Assembly: GCF_958295425.1 (NCBI RefSeq)
Contig: NC_081139.1
Span: 14,459,888 to 14,523,887 of the forward strand
DNA: 64,000 nucleotides
DNA from: Solea solea
Taxonomy: Eukaryota > Chordata > Actinopteri > Pleuronectiformes > Soleidae
Reading direction: 5' to 3'
Shown: positions 27,088 through 41,700 of the stretch, piece after piece
How positions within the stretch are numbered: position 1 is the stretch's first letter
Layout: each line of letters begins with the position of its first letter
Notes under the pieces: model-generated
Told to the model about the DNA's origin: nothing
The model's input: only the letters and a program-made list of their open reading frames with translations
The model's database searches: none
Made by a program: the position numbers and the translations under genes

Positions 27088-30000
27088 TTTAGAATTCATG
27101 TCTTGTCACTTGTTGAAACTTGCTGTTTTAAAGCAACACAGCAAAGGGAAAGCTCACCAATCCAGTCCTGGGCTAATGTTGCCAGCACAAATGACTAAGC
27201 TCAGCATTCACCATTATCATTACTAATCCTTAAGTTTCCATAGTTTATAGAGCTTTGCCATTGGAGTGACCTCACAGTGAACTTTTTATTTTTTTTGCAA
27301 AAGAGTCTACATTCACCACTCGCCAAAAAAGACACTTCTTTCAACAGTGATTAGGAGCCGTAGCACTGAGGCTGTTGAATCATACCATTTTGGTGCAAAC
27401 TCTAGAGTCATGCACGTTTACAATATGAGCGTGTCTTATCTCAGTAATTCCTCATGAAGCTCATAAAGATATGAGCTCGATGAATGTGGGAAGAATAGTT
27501 TCCTCGCTGAAGCAACGCGCGCAGTACCTGAAAGGAAACAGACTGTCTGGACATAAAGATAACATGCCGCAAGGTCTTGCACAGGTAGTGTAAGCACACC
27601 CAGAGTTCAGAGAGGAAAACAGAGTTCAGACTTCCTGTCTGCTGCCGAGTCTCAATCTCGAGAAGTCCGCCAAGGACAAATTCAACTGTCACTCATTGTT
27701 CTGAGTGAGGTTATATTTACCCATGTAAATAAAACATCCCACATATTATAGAGACAGAGGTGTCAGAGCATTTTTTTAAGCATCAAGTGTGACCTCAGTA
27801 ACTGTAAAATAAAAGATGTTTGCAGGTTTTGAGTTAACCTTAAGGCCAATCTGAATAACTGAGCAAGATAGGCATAGAGCAGGGAAGAGAGAGTACCAGG
27901 TCATTTGAGAAGAGCTTAAGTCCTCTGCAGAGACAGGAGAACTCGATTGATGACTATCTTTCACAGTTGTCCACTATTCGGGCCTTAAGCCCGGTATACA
28001 CTGTACAATTTTGGGCTGTCCTAGACAAAAGATGCCAAACAAGAAATAATCACAGCAATTTCTTTGGTCATGGCTCCTTAAAAGTGTGAGAGGTTCATAG
28101 ACAGCTGTTTACACAGTCTTGCAACCAAAAAGAGCTGCAACATGTAAACACAATCCCGATCCGTCGTCCTCCGCTGCATCACATTGAAAGGTTTCTGAAT
28201 GCATGAGGAAAACTACCTTTTGGGCACAAGTTCTAAATCAATCTGTCTGGATAACACAAGGTGCTGCTGATCACCTGGCAAATGCCCTCTGGATACACAG
28301 CGGTGGCAGCATTGTGCTATGGGAAGACTTCAGTGTGACTGGTTAGAAGGAAGGGAAGGTGTTGCGGGATACTGTGCAGTTTAAATGAAAACATGCTCCT
28401 GTGTGGTATAGGGTGGGATGGGAACTGGGGTGACAGCTCACCTTTCAGTAGGACACTGTCATCTATCGTTTGCTTCAGGTCAAACTGCAGCGGCTACAGT
28501 GTCTGACTGTCAGTGTCTCAGACAAAACCTTTAAAACATTAGTGCATAGACCTGACAATTGTACTTCACTTTACAGAGGCTTCACATTCAGTCTGATGTG
28601 TGAGTTTGAGGGACACTCTAACGTTGATGTTATAAAGACATAAAGACGTACTGAAGCAGAGGAGACTGTTTTGTCTGCGCTTTCACGTTTCACTGTGCAC
28701 AGAGCCACGTGCACGTATTTCCACTCATGTCATTGTGTTTGGAGCGTAGACGCATCAGAGACTCATTGCAGTCACACTTCTGTTCAATGTGATCACAATG
28801 AGTCTGTTCTCAATGCGTCTCGGGTGTATTTACATCTTTCTTTACAAGCGGTCAGGGGCCATGCAATTACAGGAAACACATTTTAATACCAGGTGTAAAG
28901 GGGGCTCAGGTTTTCAGCTACGTCCTCCATTTCTCTCGGTCTGTATTCATACAGGGAACTAGAATCAGAATTGAAGAACAAGATTATATCAGCTCAAAGA
29001 CTTGCTTCTCATTCACAGCATTTGAACAGGGCACAGTTGCTTTTGGATGTAATGCTGATACAGTGTTGGTCTGTCACCAGGCTGTTCATCTCTCAAACTT
29101 ATTTTAACTCGACCGTCACAACTGTTTTCATGTTCCTCCAGCTGCTCTCTCCGCTGTGGGATGATCCGCCCCATTCCCCTGCTTAAATCAACTGTGAAAG
29201 GTGTGAGGTGATGAAACCATCAAGAATGAGCAAATTCTACACGGGATGCGTCACTTAAAGTGTACCTTCCCGTGCTCCATAAAGAACCATCTCTGCCCTT
29301 ATATTCACTGACTGGTATTATGGTGAACTGTAACAGGATATAGGACGTGCACTTGCGGTTGATTCAACCTTTCTGCCACACTCTGCGTAAGCCTTTAGGC
29401 ACGGAGGGTTTCCTCATCATTTAATTGCTCAATATGCTTTAGGAACATTTTGCATCTCTTTTTTTGGGGTCGGAGAAATTATAGCTTGCTTGGGCGTAAG
29501 GCAGGAAGTTGTTTGTGTAGCTGATGCTTGCTTTGGTTTTCATGTCAGCATGGCCACAGGGACATACCTCTCATGTCCTCTCAGTACAGCAGTTCATACG
29601 GTGCACGTCGTGTCATTACTGCATTCTTCACACAGTCAGAGCAGCAAGAGGGTGTGATGTAGTGTCCGATATAAACCCGTGTAGGGACAACACATAATTT
29701 ACTTTGCCCTGCGCCGTAAGCTCTAATAACGGTGTGATGCTCTGCTATACATGTCACAAAATGGCATGAGCTGCAAGCTAACACAAGCACAAGAAACACT
29801 ACTAATTCTTTTCATACATACATGCCACACATGTGGTAAAAAAAGGCCTGAAGAATACAAAAAAAAAGAGTAATTAACTGCATCTTGATGCTATTTCCTG
29901 TGGCTGCTCGAGGACTAATCATCCTGTCAATCACTGCCAGAAACAAAGGGGAAGCAGGACCTCCAACATGGCTTCATGTCTCACTGCGTAACCACAGCAG

Positions 30001-31479
30001 ATGATTCAGTGCTGATGGCGGGAGATCTCTGCCTGCACCTCACACTGATCCCTGTTAGGACTGAGATGGTAAAAACAGGTAGTTGACATGAATGCAAAAT
30101 TAGAAACCAATATAATATTTACAGTATTTATTGCGACACCTTCACTCAGTCAGGCTTAGCAGTGAAATTATAACGTGGGTCTCAGGAGATGGGGTTAATA
30201 TCCCAGATCTCATTTCTGTCCTCTGCAATAAAGTGATTCAATATAAACTCAGTTCCTCTGTGAAAGATGGACAGAATCCACCATGCAAAATGCACTCTAA
30301 ATATCAGCCAAAGCTACTCGGTAGTCTCAGGTAGCTATTGTACAAAACTGGCATGGGGTTTGACTGTTGGTAATACTTAAATATCTAAATTGCTTACAGA
30401 GTCTACAGGATTCAATCCTATAGTCTCTGGAGAACCCCAAACTTACATCTACTGTGACCCTGACATCAACAGTTGTGGTTTTGAGTCTGTTTTCTTCACA
30501 GATAATAGCTAATGCATGGATGTCCAACCATGTTTTCCTTCATTTGAATTGTAATGGCTTTGGGTGATCCTTATCAATATATCACTATTTTGATTAAAAA
30601 CTTGCAGAAAGTAATGACATTTAACATTAGCTCCAGCTTATATAGTATATTCTGTGCTAAAATGTGAATGTTGGTAATGCTAACCTGAGACTGTTGACAT
30701 GCTAAACATTATAATCGACTCACAGAGATGTTAACGTCCACAAATTTGCCAACAGGGTTTTTTTGTGTGTGTGTGTCTTGCATTTTCAATAACTTTTTGT
30801 CCCACATTTCACTGAAATTGCAAGACAAACATGACCAATGCAGCACCCCATGATAAATGCGATTGCAAGTCAGTATTCAAATTGCAGTGCATAAAACATT
30901 GAAAGTACTTCTTGTCAAAAACAGTTGTGTGAATTACTGGGAAACAGTTTCACACAGTTCAGTTTCAAATGTCCTTTTTTTTTTCTTTTTTTTTTTAAAT
31001 CTTGCAGCTTCCAACAACATTCCTATTTCAAATGTATTTGGATGGTACCTGAAATCTCAAGGATGATATCTCAAAACCTGATCAAACAAAAACAAAACTC
31101 TCTTGGCTTGATACCACTAGACGAGACTACCACATAAATCAAAAGATCAAGCGAATGGGCAGAATTACTAAAATCCCATAAACCGTGCAGACAAAACAGC
31201 TTCACACACATTGTTATTGCATCTGCTTTACAGTATATCCTTAAGACCGTTTCAGCACTAAAAGCACTTAACTGCCAGACAGCAAAAGTTTAGCTCAGGG
31301 CTACGGGGTTTATCATTACCTGGCGTGTTCCAACCGTGGCCTCTTTTAAACAACAAATAACACATCATTCTTTCAATCACTGCTGAGCCAAATCATGATT
31401 TATTGTAAATTTTGGTGTCTAAGGTACCTGATATGAAATGTTTGATTTATGAATCCTCAATTAAAATCCTCACAACACC

Positions 31480-31990
31480 CACTATTTTTTCCACAGTGTG
31501 CGTACCTTTTCTCTGGCTCATTCCTCAGCTATGATGTCACTTTTGGCACAATTTGGACCCTGCTTAGCCTTTGCTTTCAAGGCACTGCCATAATTGTAGT
31601 TATTAAGCAGCCCCTGTCTGACAAAAAGATTCTCTCTTGCACAAGCCAGGCACGACGCCCTCCGGCACCATTTGCAGTGAAGAACCGACTTCTTTTTTTC
31701 GTCTTCATTGTTGTTGAAAGAAATACAACGGCACACAAAGTTCTGTACTTAAGTAATAGGCAGTGCATAAATTAAGTATCTTGTTTGGATACACAGCTCG
31801 GAGCGTGTGGGAGAAAGCTCACACGTGGAATAGAGGCAGAGATTAAAGTCTGCTCCCGCAGCTAGCACCAGTCTTAAAAGGAATGCCGCCTCAGTGCAGG
31901 TGTTCACAGGTGCATTGCACACAGGCCGACCCAGAGGCTGCCACCAGCACGTCCAAGCACTCTGAACAAATGGAGGTATCAAGCACCAGG
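31480..31990. promoter_or_regulatory. candidate conserved noncoding block
   Basis: Non-repetitive balanced sequence. Five overlapping frames of 63-108 codons on both strands are all featureless, a typical mark of noncoding sequence with few stops. Confidence 0.25.
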
Positions 31991-32439
31991 GAGCTTAGCT
32001 GTGACACATTTGTGTTTTCAACGGGGCAAAAAACTCCATGAAGCAGTTCATTAGCGCTTCAGTGATCCGCTCTGCATGGCTGCTCGCTTTTGTCGTAGAT
32101 GAGTCTGTATGTTCTTTGACTTAAAACTGTGTTTTCCTTCAACACTGGTGGTTATAATTATGTTGTGTTGTTTTTACGCTAAATTATTTAAGTAAATAAA
32201 TGAAATATAAATGGTTAATGAAATTATTCACAAATTGGAAACGTATGTGTCGGTTTTTTCTTGAGGTTTAAACGATAAGTTATTATTTAGATGTTAAGTG
32301 AGCTTTCATTCACATCATGTTATTGTTATAATAATAATAATTGATATTATTTTGACTTGGAGGTGTAAAGGTTCAAATGTCCTCACATCCAGTTTGGATT
32401 GACAGCTGAAACAGATGATAACAAACGGCAGCTTAGTAA

Positions 32440-33030
32440 CTCCATGTGATTTTCCTCTGTGTATTTCCTGTTGACAGAATTGCTTTGAGGCCACATCATT
32501 AGAGATGCAAATTGAGAAGTGAAGCATGTTAGACGTTGGTGCTGCCGGAGACGCTGGCATAATGTCGTGGAGTTCTCAGTGACAGAGCCTCAGCGTCACT
32601 CTGACCAAAGCTGTTTGGCCAGCTGCCTTTTCTGAGAGCGTCTTTCTATTGAGGCGAAGTGCGGGTGCAGAATGTTTTGTTGCTGATTATTCCGGGAGTT
32701 AAGACCCTTTCTGTTGCTTGGACTGAAATCCTTCTTGACATCATCCCCAATTGTAAAGCACCCCCTGCACCCCACAAGCCCCCCCCCTTTACCCACCGCT
32801 TTCTCCTCATTTGCCATTTCCACAAAATAAACAGCATCCAAATTTTATCTGGCTTTTGCATGGTTACCATTTTGTTAATGGGCAGCCTGGCCTCTCGATG
32901 AGGCGGCGAGCATTTTTGGGGGGCACAGAGTGGTTGTTGTGGCAACGTCGTTGTGGAGTGAATGAAGCAGATGTCACGGTAATCCATCAGGGAGCAGCTC
33001 CACACACCCGCTGCTCGCTGACGAGCACAC
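32440..33030. promoter_or_regulatory. candidate conserved noncoding block nearest wnt7 3' end
   Basis: Repeat-free and complex, with features such as attagagatgcaaattgaga. It lies about 2.3-2.8 kb downstream of the wnt7 stop. The minus frame of 128 codons (33,032-32,646) has no recognisable domain. Confidence 0.25.
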
Positions 33031-34940
33031 ATTGCTGCGACACCTCAGTTACACCTACTTCACTTCACTCTGTCATTACGAAACCCCGAAAGGTGTTTAT
33101 CAAACACGCGGTGACGTCCTGCTTTTCATTCTGAGTCCTTTTATTAAACAAAATCAAATGCAAAGACGGCATGAGACCAACTATAACTTCTGATGTAAAA
33201 ACACAGCAGCCTCTTGAGTCATATGATTTTATTAGATCAGTTGCATACAGGAAAACCCGACAATAAAGGCTGAGTCGGGATTGACCTGCACTTTACTTGA
33301 AATCCTCTCATTAACAATCAAACCGTGAATACACTGCATAGTTTCTACAGTCATGTCATGCAGCCTTGCTGTGATGAAGGCATCTTACATCTTACTATCT
33401 AAACTCACCTGACTGCTCTCTAGAGACCCTACCTCAGATTATTTAAAGGTGATTTAACTGTTAGGAGAGGGCTGGGTATCAAATACTTACTGGAAAATGT
33501 CAGTGGAGCCAAGTATTGAAAACTGTCAAGTGTCATCCAGGGCCGCAGCTAATGATTATTTTCAAGTGTTTTTATGAATGAACTTGTATTTGTGTTTCCT
33601 TCTTTGATTTGCCATTTTATTATTTATTATTTTAAAATGTGTTATTTTATTTAATGGTCATGATAACCATCAGCAAGTAGGATGTATTTTCCGCTTCTTT
33701 TATTGAAAGGCAAGAGGCCACATCATTGATACCCAGCTCAACTCCAACTGCAACTCCCAGGTTCTGTTCCCATCATAACAACATTAAAGTATATTTGCAC
33801 AAATGCAATGTAATGAAACATTTAGCCTGGAAGATTTCTCGTAGACCATTTACATGTGACAATAATGTGTTTTTAGGGAATCGGATTTCAATCAGAATGA
33901 GCTTTACACTACACAAAGGACACACGTTAATGCCACATGGTAACCACTGTGTGTTGAAGGAACCGAGAAGTTAAAGTTGGGGTAGGCAAGATGAAATCTG
34001 GCCCCATAGGTGATTTTGACCAATCACAGTTCAGAGAGAAGACGCTCCTAGTGGCTGTTCAACTTAACAGCTGCATGTACACGACCCTATGGTGGAAAGG
34101 TCACCATTCCAGCATTGGTAACAACGGCCACTCTACAATGAAACCTACAGAAATGCAATATAATGTGTGTCAACATCAGCAGAGAATGTAAAAGATAGAG
34201 TGCCTTGGGTCGTCTCTCACACGTGAACCATGTTGGTCTGTCTGTCCACATCTGGTGGGAGGGGCTTAGGACAGAAACCTGCCGTTATTTAATCATATTA
34301 TTTCCTGCAAACTGCAGCTGAAACAGTTTGCAGTGTTGTTGTTAATCGTCAGGTTTAAAAAAGCTGCTGATTAAATTGTTGTTTGACAAATTATGCACCG
34401 AATGACAATGTTTGAACTCAAAAACATTAAATATACAATGAGAGACTCAGAGAAAGGCATGTTCATGTAACATGGGGGTTACATTAGTACGAAAAGGTGT
34501 AGTACGCTCCCTGAAACGGTAAATGCATCACAATACTGCACATTTCAGTGTGACATGATTATATTTTTCTTCTGAGGAGACATTTTTAGAACAGTGTTTC
34601 AGTAAAAGATAAAGAAAGGCTGAGGGAAAATATTTTACACAGGGAGAGAAAATAAATAAAACAATAATTATATAAAAATAATCTCTTACAAAATATATTC
34701 TATCATCAACATTGGGGAAATGTAACATCTGGAAGCTCATGTTCGCTTCTAGTGGTGTCAACTTAGCGTGAAAAGTCAAAATTGCTGCTCGGTCACAAAC
34801 TTTCCAGACAATTAGCAGCAAACTGGAGGGAAAGAAACAAATGTAGAACAATATTATTAAACTGAGTCCACAATCAGTAGTGTAGTGTTCCTCTGCTTCC
34901 CCGATCTGTCAGTCACATTCAGTTGTGAATACTCCAGTGT

Positions 34941-34946
34941 TTTAAT
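34941..34946 (-). other. candidate polyadenylation signal of wnt7
   Basis: On the minus strand this reads ATTAAA, a common variant signal, about 330 bases past the wnt7 stop. No AATAAA on the minus strand is closer. Transcript data are absent, so the real 3' end could be farther downstream. Confidence 0.25.
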
Positions 34947-35272
34947 TATTGTGTTAAGAAAAAAAAAATTTTTTTGCTCTTAAGTGCACGTGAATATACT
35001 TTGCAATAAAATGTCAGGAATCTATACACCATGTGTCAACCCCACCTGACAATGAAAAGTCAAAAATGATCAGTAGTTTTCTCACTGAATAAATAATTAG
35101 TTTAGGAAAAAAAAGAATATCCTCAGCATCTGAGCTGAGCAGTGTGGACTGCAGAGAATGTATGAAATGGTATCACGAGAAACAGACGTAACATTTATGA
35201 GCTCAGCGGTTGAGTCCAATTCGGTGGCAGATTTGCACTGGCACTCGGAAATACACGAGCAGTCCGGTATAT

Positions 35273-35752
35273 CTATTTGCAGGTGTACACCTCTGTCCGC
35301 TCGCTGCACGTGTTGCATCTGACGTAGCAGCACCACAGGAACTTGCAGTTGCACTGCCACACACGCGAGTACTGATGCGTGTTGTGTCCGCGGCCGCAGC
35401 ACATCAGATCGCAGCTGTTGGGCTGCTGGGCCGTTTTGTTGCACAGACGACCCTGCGTCCCCATGCTGCCAGTCAGATGGTCGGCCTCGCAGTAGTTGGG
35501 CGACCTCTCAATGTAGACCAGCTCTGTGTCCAAGGGCTTCCTGTAGGAATGTGGTTTTTTGATCTTCAGGAACGTTGGGCGCTTGTTGCGGCTAGCTCGC
35601 ACCGGCTCCACGTGTGAAGCGTGGTTGTACTTCTCCTTGAGAACGTATCCCAGCTGACGGAACTTAGGGAGCGTCATCCAGCATGTTTTGGTGGTGCAAG
35701 ACCCTGACACACCATGACACTTGCACTCCAGACGCATGGTCTTCTCCAGGAC
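35273..35752 (-). CDS. wnt7a: wnt7 coding exon 4 (acylated loop and C-terminal cysteine-rich domain)
   Basis: The 480-nt exon including stop TAG (35275-35273) begins in phase 0 after acceptor TTCTAG. It encodes residues 191-349: [10 protein letters not shown] with the lipidated S206, the linker [52 protein letters not shown] and the terminal [14 protein letters not shown]. All the cysteines expected for a Wnt C-terminal domain are visible. Confidence 0.97.
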   Translation of the reverse strand, partial: VLEKTMRLECKCHGVSGSCTTKTCWMTLPKFRQLGYVLKEKYNHASHVEPVRASRNKRPTFLKIKKPHSYRKPLDTELVYIERSPNYCEADHLTGSMGTQGRLCNKTAQQPNSCDLMCCGRGHNTHQYSRVWQCNCKFLWCCYVRCNTCSERTEVYTCK

Positions 35753-38700
35753 CTAGAATAGAGGAAAATTCTTGATGAAACAAAGTGCAGTTTAAACTAC
35801 TCAAACCAACTTAAATTGAAGTTAAGCTTATTGTGATGTCTATGCTACGGCGTTGTATGTGTGTGGGTAGTTTACGTGTAGGATGTCTGTCATGTATTAA
35901 GGTAATCCTTCAAATTTTGCCCCAAACATCACTTAGACTTGAGGATAAACTGAACCAATCTTGATAGTTATAGGTCAAAATTTGAGGTTGCAGTGACTTC
36001 ACAATGTTTTTTTATTTTACTTTACTTTGACTGAAGACAATCCTTGAAGCTTCAAGTTCACAAATGTTCACTTTAATGGATTAGCTGATTAGATTTGGGT
36101 TTTGAAAGGCCTATGTCCCAAGACAAGTCTTTTAGGGGTTGCCACAGCGGATCATCTGCCTCCATCTTGTCCTCTTCTGTTACACCAACTGTCCTCATGT
36201 CCTCCTTCACAACATCCCTTAACATTCTCTGTGATCTCCCTCTTTTCCTCCTGCCTGTCCATTCACTACCTCTACTTCTAATATTCACCGTACCACCTGT
36301 CTCACTGCCATTCACACACAAGTATTTTGTCTTGCTCCTACTAACCTTCCTTCCTCTTCTCTCCAGTGCATTCCTACACCTCTACAGACTCTCGTCCACC
36401 TGTCCCCTACTCTCACTACAGACTACAATAGTATCTGCAAACAACATTGTCCACAGAGACTCCTGTTTGACCTCGTCTGTCAACCTGTCCATCACCATTG
36501 CAAACAAGAAGGGGCTCAGAACTGATCCCTGATGTAATCCCACCTCCACCTTGAACCCATCCGTCACTCCAACTGCAAACCTCACCACCGTCTCACCATC
36601 TTCCTATATGTCCTGCACCACCCTCACATACATCTCTGCCACTCCTGACTTCCAGTCATCACAGTTCCTTTCTTGACACCCGATCAATTCAAGTTTATTT
36701 TTAGCTTCTACACCGAGTAAACATCTTTGAGTTTTGATGGAAACAAATACACTTCACTTTACAGGAGAAGTATTTAGTAATTGCAACATTACACACAATC
36801 TCTTAAAAAGTGTTTGTTGGTGTCTTTCCACTGTGAGCAACTAGGAAACATCACTTTGGTGAAATACTGATGGATATTGCATGAGTAGTTCCAACAGGTT
36901 GAGACAACAGTTTTCTAGCATTCCAAATGAATGTAGGCATTCCTGAGATCTCAGCACCGCTCCAAGATGTCTCTCTATGGCCAGTAGCAATGCAGGTTTG
37001 ATTCTTTCACAAGAAACATTCAAAGCTTTACAACACGCACATGAAAGAACCACTCACACAAGAGCAGACCAATCTCTTCAACTTTGTGCACGTTGTGTAA
37101 TTACAAAAAATTAGTTTAATAGTCATGGAATACAATGTAGCTCTTGTGATGTCACATTGATCTCATCAGAATTACCTCGAGCACCCAGGAACAGTAGACT
37201 GTTTTTTCGCATGGTGGCCATATAAGATACTGCAGCTTCAGCATTGATGCACATGATGCCCACAGAACAGCCCACAGAACAATTTTATCTTCTTTTTTTT
37301 AAGTGGAATATGTGTTTGATCCATTCTGCTATACTAGAATAGCTGTTTGAGAGCACTAGGGGTGGGTCAAGATATCGATTTAGTGATATCACCACCCATC
37401 CATGGCAAATATCAATACATTAATTAATAAATGAAGTGGCTCTAAAGTAGCAGAGAAAGCCCCAGCCACGTTCAATATATATACTTTATGCACTTTCTTC
37501 TCTATGTGAAGAAATAGACAGATATCGTGATGTATCGCTATTTGATTGTCTTGCAAAAGCACAGAATCGTCGTATCGTGATATTATTGGTATCGTGGACC
37601 ATGTGTCACATATCGTATCGTGAGGTACCCTGTGATTTCCACCCCTAGTAGGCACCAACATTATTATTAACTTTAATGAATGAGTTGGGCGCTGTCTTTA
37701 AATATGCTATACATCCATGGGTTATCTCAGGTAACACCTTTTTATAGAGACTCTGTAACAACTTTTAATAGGCAAGGGGGATTGATTAGTAAATACTGTC
37801 ACTCGTATGAGCAATGTGTCGTCTAAAAGTTAATATATTCAACATTGCGCTGCTTTGAATTTGTCAAATCGTTGTAAATATGCCTCTCACAACTTTATGT
37901 ACAGCAAGTTGAGTCCTAAATCACTGGAGTATGATTGCTTGAAATGTTCTCAAAGTTGAGAAACAAACTAAAAAAACCATAAGAAATATACACACTTAGT
38001 AAATCACCTCATTTGTGCTTCTAATAAATCAAATACAAACCACGTTTTGGTTTCAAAAAGAGGGCAACGGTGTGCACACCACAATATCTGTCAGAAAATA
38101 GCAATTAGATATTTTCCCCAATTCGTTCAGCCCTAACAATAAGCCACGAAAACCACACATCTCTGATTTGTTTATGGTAGCTGAAAATCAGTCTGTCCAA
38201 ACAGATGCATTCAGACACGCAGTATACTGCAATTACTTATGAGTAGTTGTTGTGACTAAAGTGACAGTTTAATCGGTCACTTCATTGAGATGTTTATGGT
38301 GACTGCACTGGCAGCAGTGAAAGACCTTTTCATGGTAAGAGTGGAACCTTTTGGCGGGTTTGGCAAAAGCAGCTGGGGTATTCAATGTGTGCCTCAGGCT
38401 GAATGACATCAGCTCACCACCCTCCTTCCTCCTCCTCACCCTCGCTGGTATTAAAAAGCTTCACCCTGCTTTTTAATTATTCCACTCTGATATGCCCTCA
38501 GACTTTCTGGAGTCTCGTGGGGTAATTGTCAAAAGCCTTGGATGCACACAGCTTAGCGTGGTCATGCTCCCGAGATCTGACAAACATATAATTCACGAAG
38601 TTCAGTGAAGTGAGATACCAGCCGAAGCTGCCATTGTTTGTCTAACAGAGCCCCTGTAAGCCTCCCGTGGCACTTTTTACACTATTGTTTATTCTTCTCA

Positions 38701-41700
38701 AGACATTTAAAGGTTGACACTCTGACATCATCTCCATTTAAACATGAAAGCCTCACAACACTAATTACAGAGCTATCACTTTGTGCACATTAAGAGATCC
38801 ACACACTATCACAGTGTGACTGATGCCAGCCCTCAAATACAGTATGAAGCCGTCTCCCACCAAAGCCTGATCGTCGCACATTAAACAACCCTGTCGCCAT
38901 GAACGGGACAAGACCACAAACTGCCACTGTGACACTGAACTGCCACTGATGTCTGAGACGGGAAAGCAGTGCACATTCTGTCAAAGGGGCACAAAGAGCC
39001 TATCTGCTCCACATGACTCTCATTCTTTCTCAGTACAGCTGTGTTTTGTTTCCCCCTAATTCTCATAGTCGTGGAGATTCTATTCTCAGATGAATAAATG
39101 AATGGCTTGTGAGCACTTCCACGCGCGGTTCTCAGTCGAAAGGCAAGCCTGACCCGGGGCTTTACCGTTCCAAATCAGGCCGTACTGTACCGTACCAAAC
39201 TGTACCGTGATGAAAACATGGCTAAAGCTGTCTTCCTCACAGCAGCGTCACTCACTGCAGATGCTCAGTTTATGTCTTTGATTCACTGCTCCGCTCATTC
39301 GCGGTGTTCCACATTGAGAGAGGCGGTGGGGTAGCGATGCTAGTAGTGTTTTGGCAACAGAAGTCTCACAGTGGAGCTTAAGCTTAGCTATGCATGACTT
39401 CTCCTGACCTGTATTTGAGGTCTCATCTCATCGATCACTGTAGTGGTATCACTATAACTTGATCCAGTGCCTGTGTGGTTTTGTTATGATCCAGATCAGT
39501 GGTGTGGTAGCCATTGGTCTCCCTCTTTCTCCATCTTTGGATTGTGTCATTTACCTCGTGCCGTAGTGTGAACAACACAGGGTCCACTTTGGCAACACAA
39601 TCACATCACACTTCAACTTGAAGTTGTTTGAATGATCAGTGAAATACCTTATACATTCTATGTGCATCATCATCATGTGGTCATCAGTGACACATAATCA
39701 CATGTGATTGTGTTGCTTTCCCATTTAAGTTTCCAGACCTACTGGAGCCTCGGCCCCAGTAGGTCAATCCCATTGCCAATATAAGTTTCACGTCTCCAAG
39801 CTGTAGCTTTGCATAGGTACATGGAGTCAGTTATAATATAAATAAGAACGTGTTTTGTGTCTTCCACTGCCACTGTAAAAATCCCATAATTTAGCTTGGA
39901 ACACTTACACCAGATTTTGTTCCTATGGTCAAACCACTACAACCTGATTCCATGTTAGTGCCTTCATTTGTTATTGCATGGATGCTCTCCAGTCCATTTG
40001 TGGGTTACTTTCTGGGATTTAGTTAAACATAAGATGTTATGATCATTATTTTCCTTCTTTTTTGGGGTTTGTTTTTTAATCCAGCCATTAAATTACTTCT
40101 GAAAGGTGTTTCTAAAGTTTCTCCCTGTGTTCTGGCTGTAGACTCCATATCATTCCTTCCATTTTGCGCGGAATGCTAACTTTACTCACAGGTGACATTT
40201 CCTCTGTGTTACAGTTAAGTTCATTTGAGCTGTGGTGGGAGCAACATTTAACTTGACTTCTGTCCTTGTCCCAGTATACAAGCACTGATGGAATCTTTTC
40301 AATGAAGTGAGTCTGTCCGGCGCCATTCTGTGTCATTCATCATCGTTTATCATTTATTTGGTCTCCACATCAGTCCAAAAATGAACTGCTCTGGATTCAG
40401 CCATGTTGTCTCTGTTGTCAAAAGAATCCTTTAGTCGACTGGGTCTTATTTATAAGTTCTTATGTGAAAAAGAGATTTTTAATGTGACTCTCGGTCTCAG
40501 TGTGACTTCCTTATTAAAATAAACATTTGAAACGTCTCTCATGGTATGACTGCTGCTTCAAATGAGATGTCAGAAAATGCTTGAATCACCACAGACTCCT
40601 GACAAATTCTGTTGTGCATGCAAAATCAAATAAAAGCAGCTCTGTCTCCCCGGACAGATATGTTACAGCTAAAGTGGTCATCAGTGCAGCAGCATCTTAC
40701 AGCTGCACAGTTTACCTCAGACTTCCACTGATCTATTGTGTGACTTCTTCCAACAAACTGCTCTCTCATGGGGTCACTTTGTAGATGACCCTGCAATTTT
40801 TAGTGATTTATGTTTTGGCTCCCAATTTCTGTACAGTGGGTAACAACATCTGAGTCTGGCTCATACACTCTCATATCGTCCTGAGGCCTCATTTATAAAA
40901 CTTTGCGCGGGATTCACCTCAGAAGTTGGCACATGTATGAAACACCGGAATAATTAATGTTCATTCTTCTGGAGTGATAAGAAAGACATGGTAAAAGAAG
41001 ACGGAAGAAGGGGAATTTCGCACAATGTGAAAGCGAGGTACTTCCACGAGCAGCGGGACAGCACGTGGAAGTGGGAGGCAGCTCACATTCATCATTATTC
41101 GTGCATTATAAGTGCTTCCAAGCCTCTGTGGCCATGTCCATCACAGTGGCATGGCCGTTTCTCACAGAATGCCACCTGAGGGCTCAACGTTCACACACAG
41201 TCAGCAGGGGTTTTCTGCCCTTGGCTTTCATGCGCTCCCTGAATCTTTTTATGACATTATAAATGGTAGATGATTAAAGACCCAACTACTTTGCAATCTT
41301 GCACGTTGTCTTTGAACTGACTGTCAATTCTCTCACAAGGTTTGGCACAAGATGGTAAACAACCGCCCAACACTGATTGCAAAGCCAGAGCCCTTGGTAG
41401 ATGCTCCGTTTGTACCCAGTCATGATGCCCTCACTATACCCAAGAACAAATGCACATAATACCACGAGATCAGAGGCGATTCCTTTATGACCGCAAGGGA
41501 AGCTCTGCTTTCTCTAATATACCATAAAATAAATGGTCAAATATGTATTGTTGTATTTACATTTCTTTACTGAAAGAATCAGCTGTTTATCACAGATCGT
41601 CTGACGCAATTTTCTTCTCATACATTCCCACAGCAGTACCAAGTTGGGAGTTTACCAAAGTTCAAGTCATTCAACAAGTTAGAAATTTCAGAGTAAGAAG

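Larger units (their letters stand above)
25761..35272. other. intergenic downstream of wnt7, including its 3' UTR
   Basis: No protein-coding exon seen. It contains the poly-C tract, several repeat-free blocks listed separately, and, nearest exon 4, the wnt7 3' UTR of unknown length. Confidence 0.6.

Noticed and set aside
35210..35617. 135-codon plus-strand frame over wnt7 exon 4
   Set aside because: It is the antisense shadow of the wnt7 last exon, with no features of its own.
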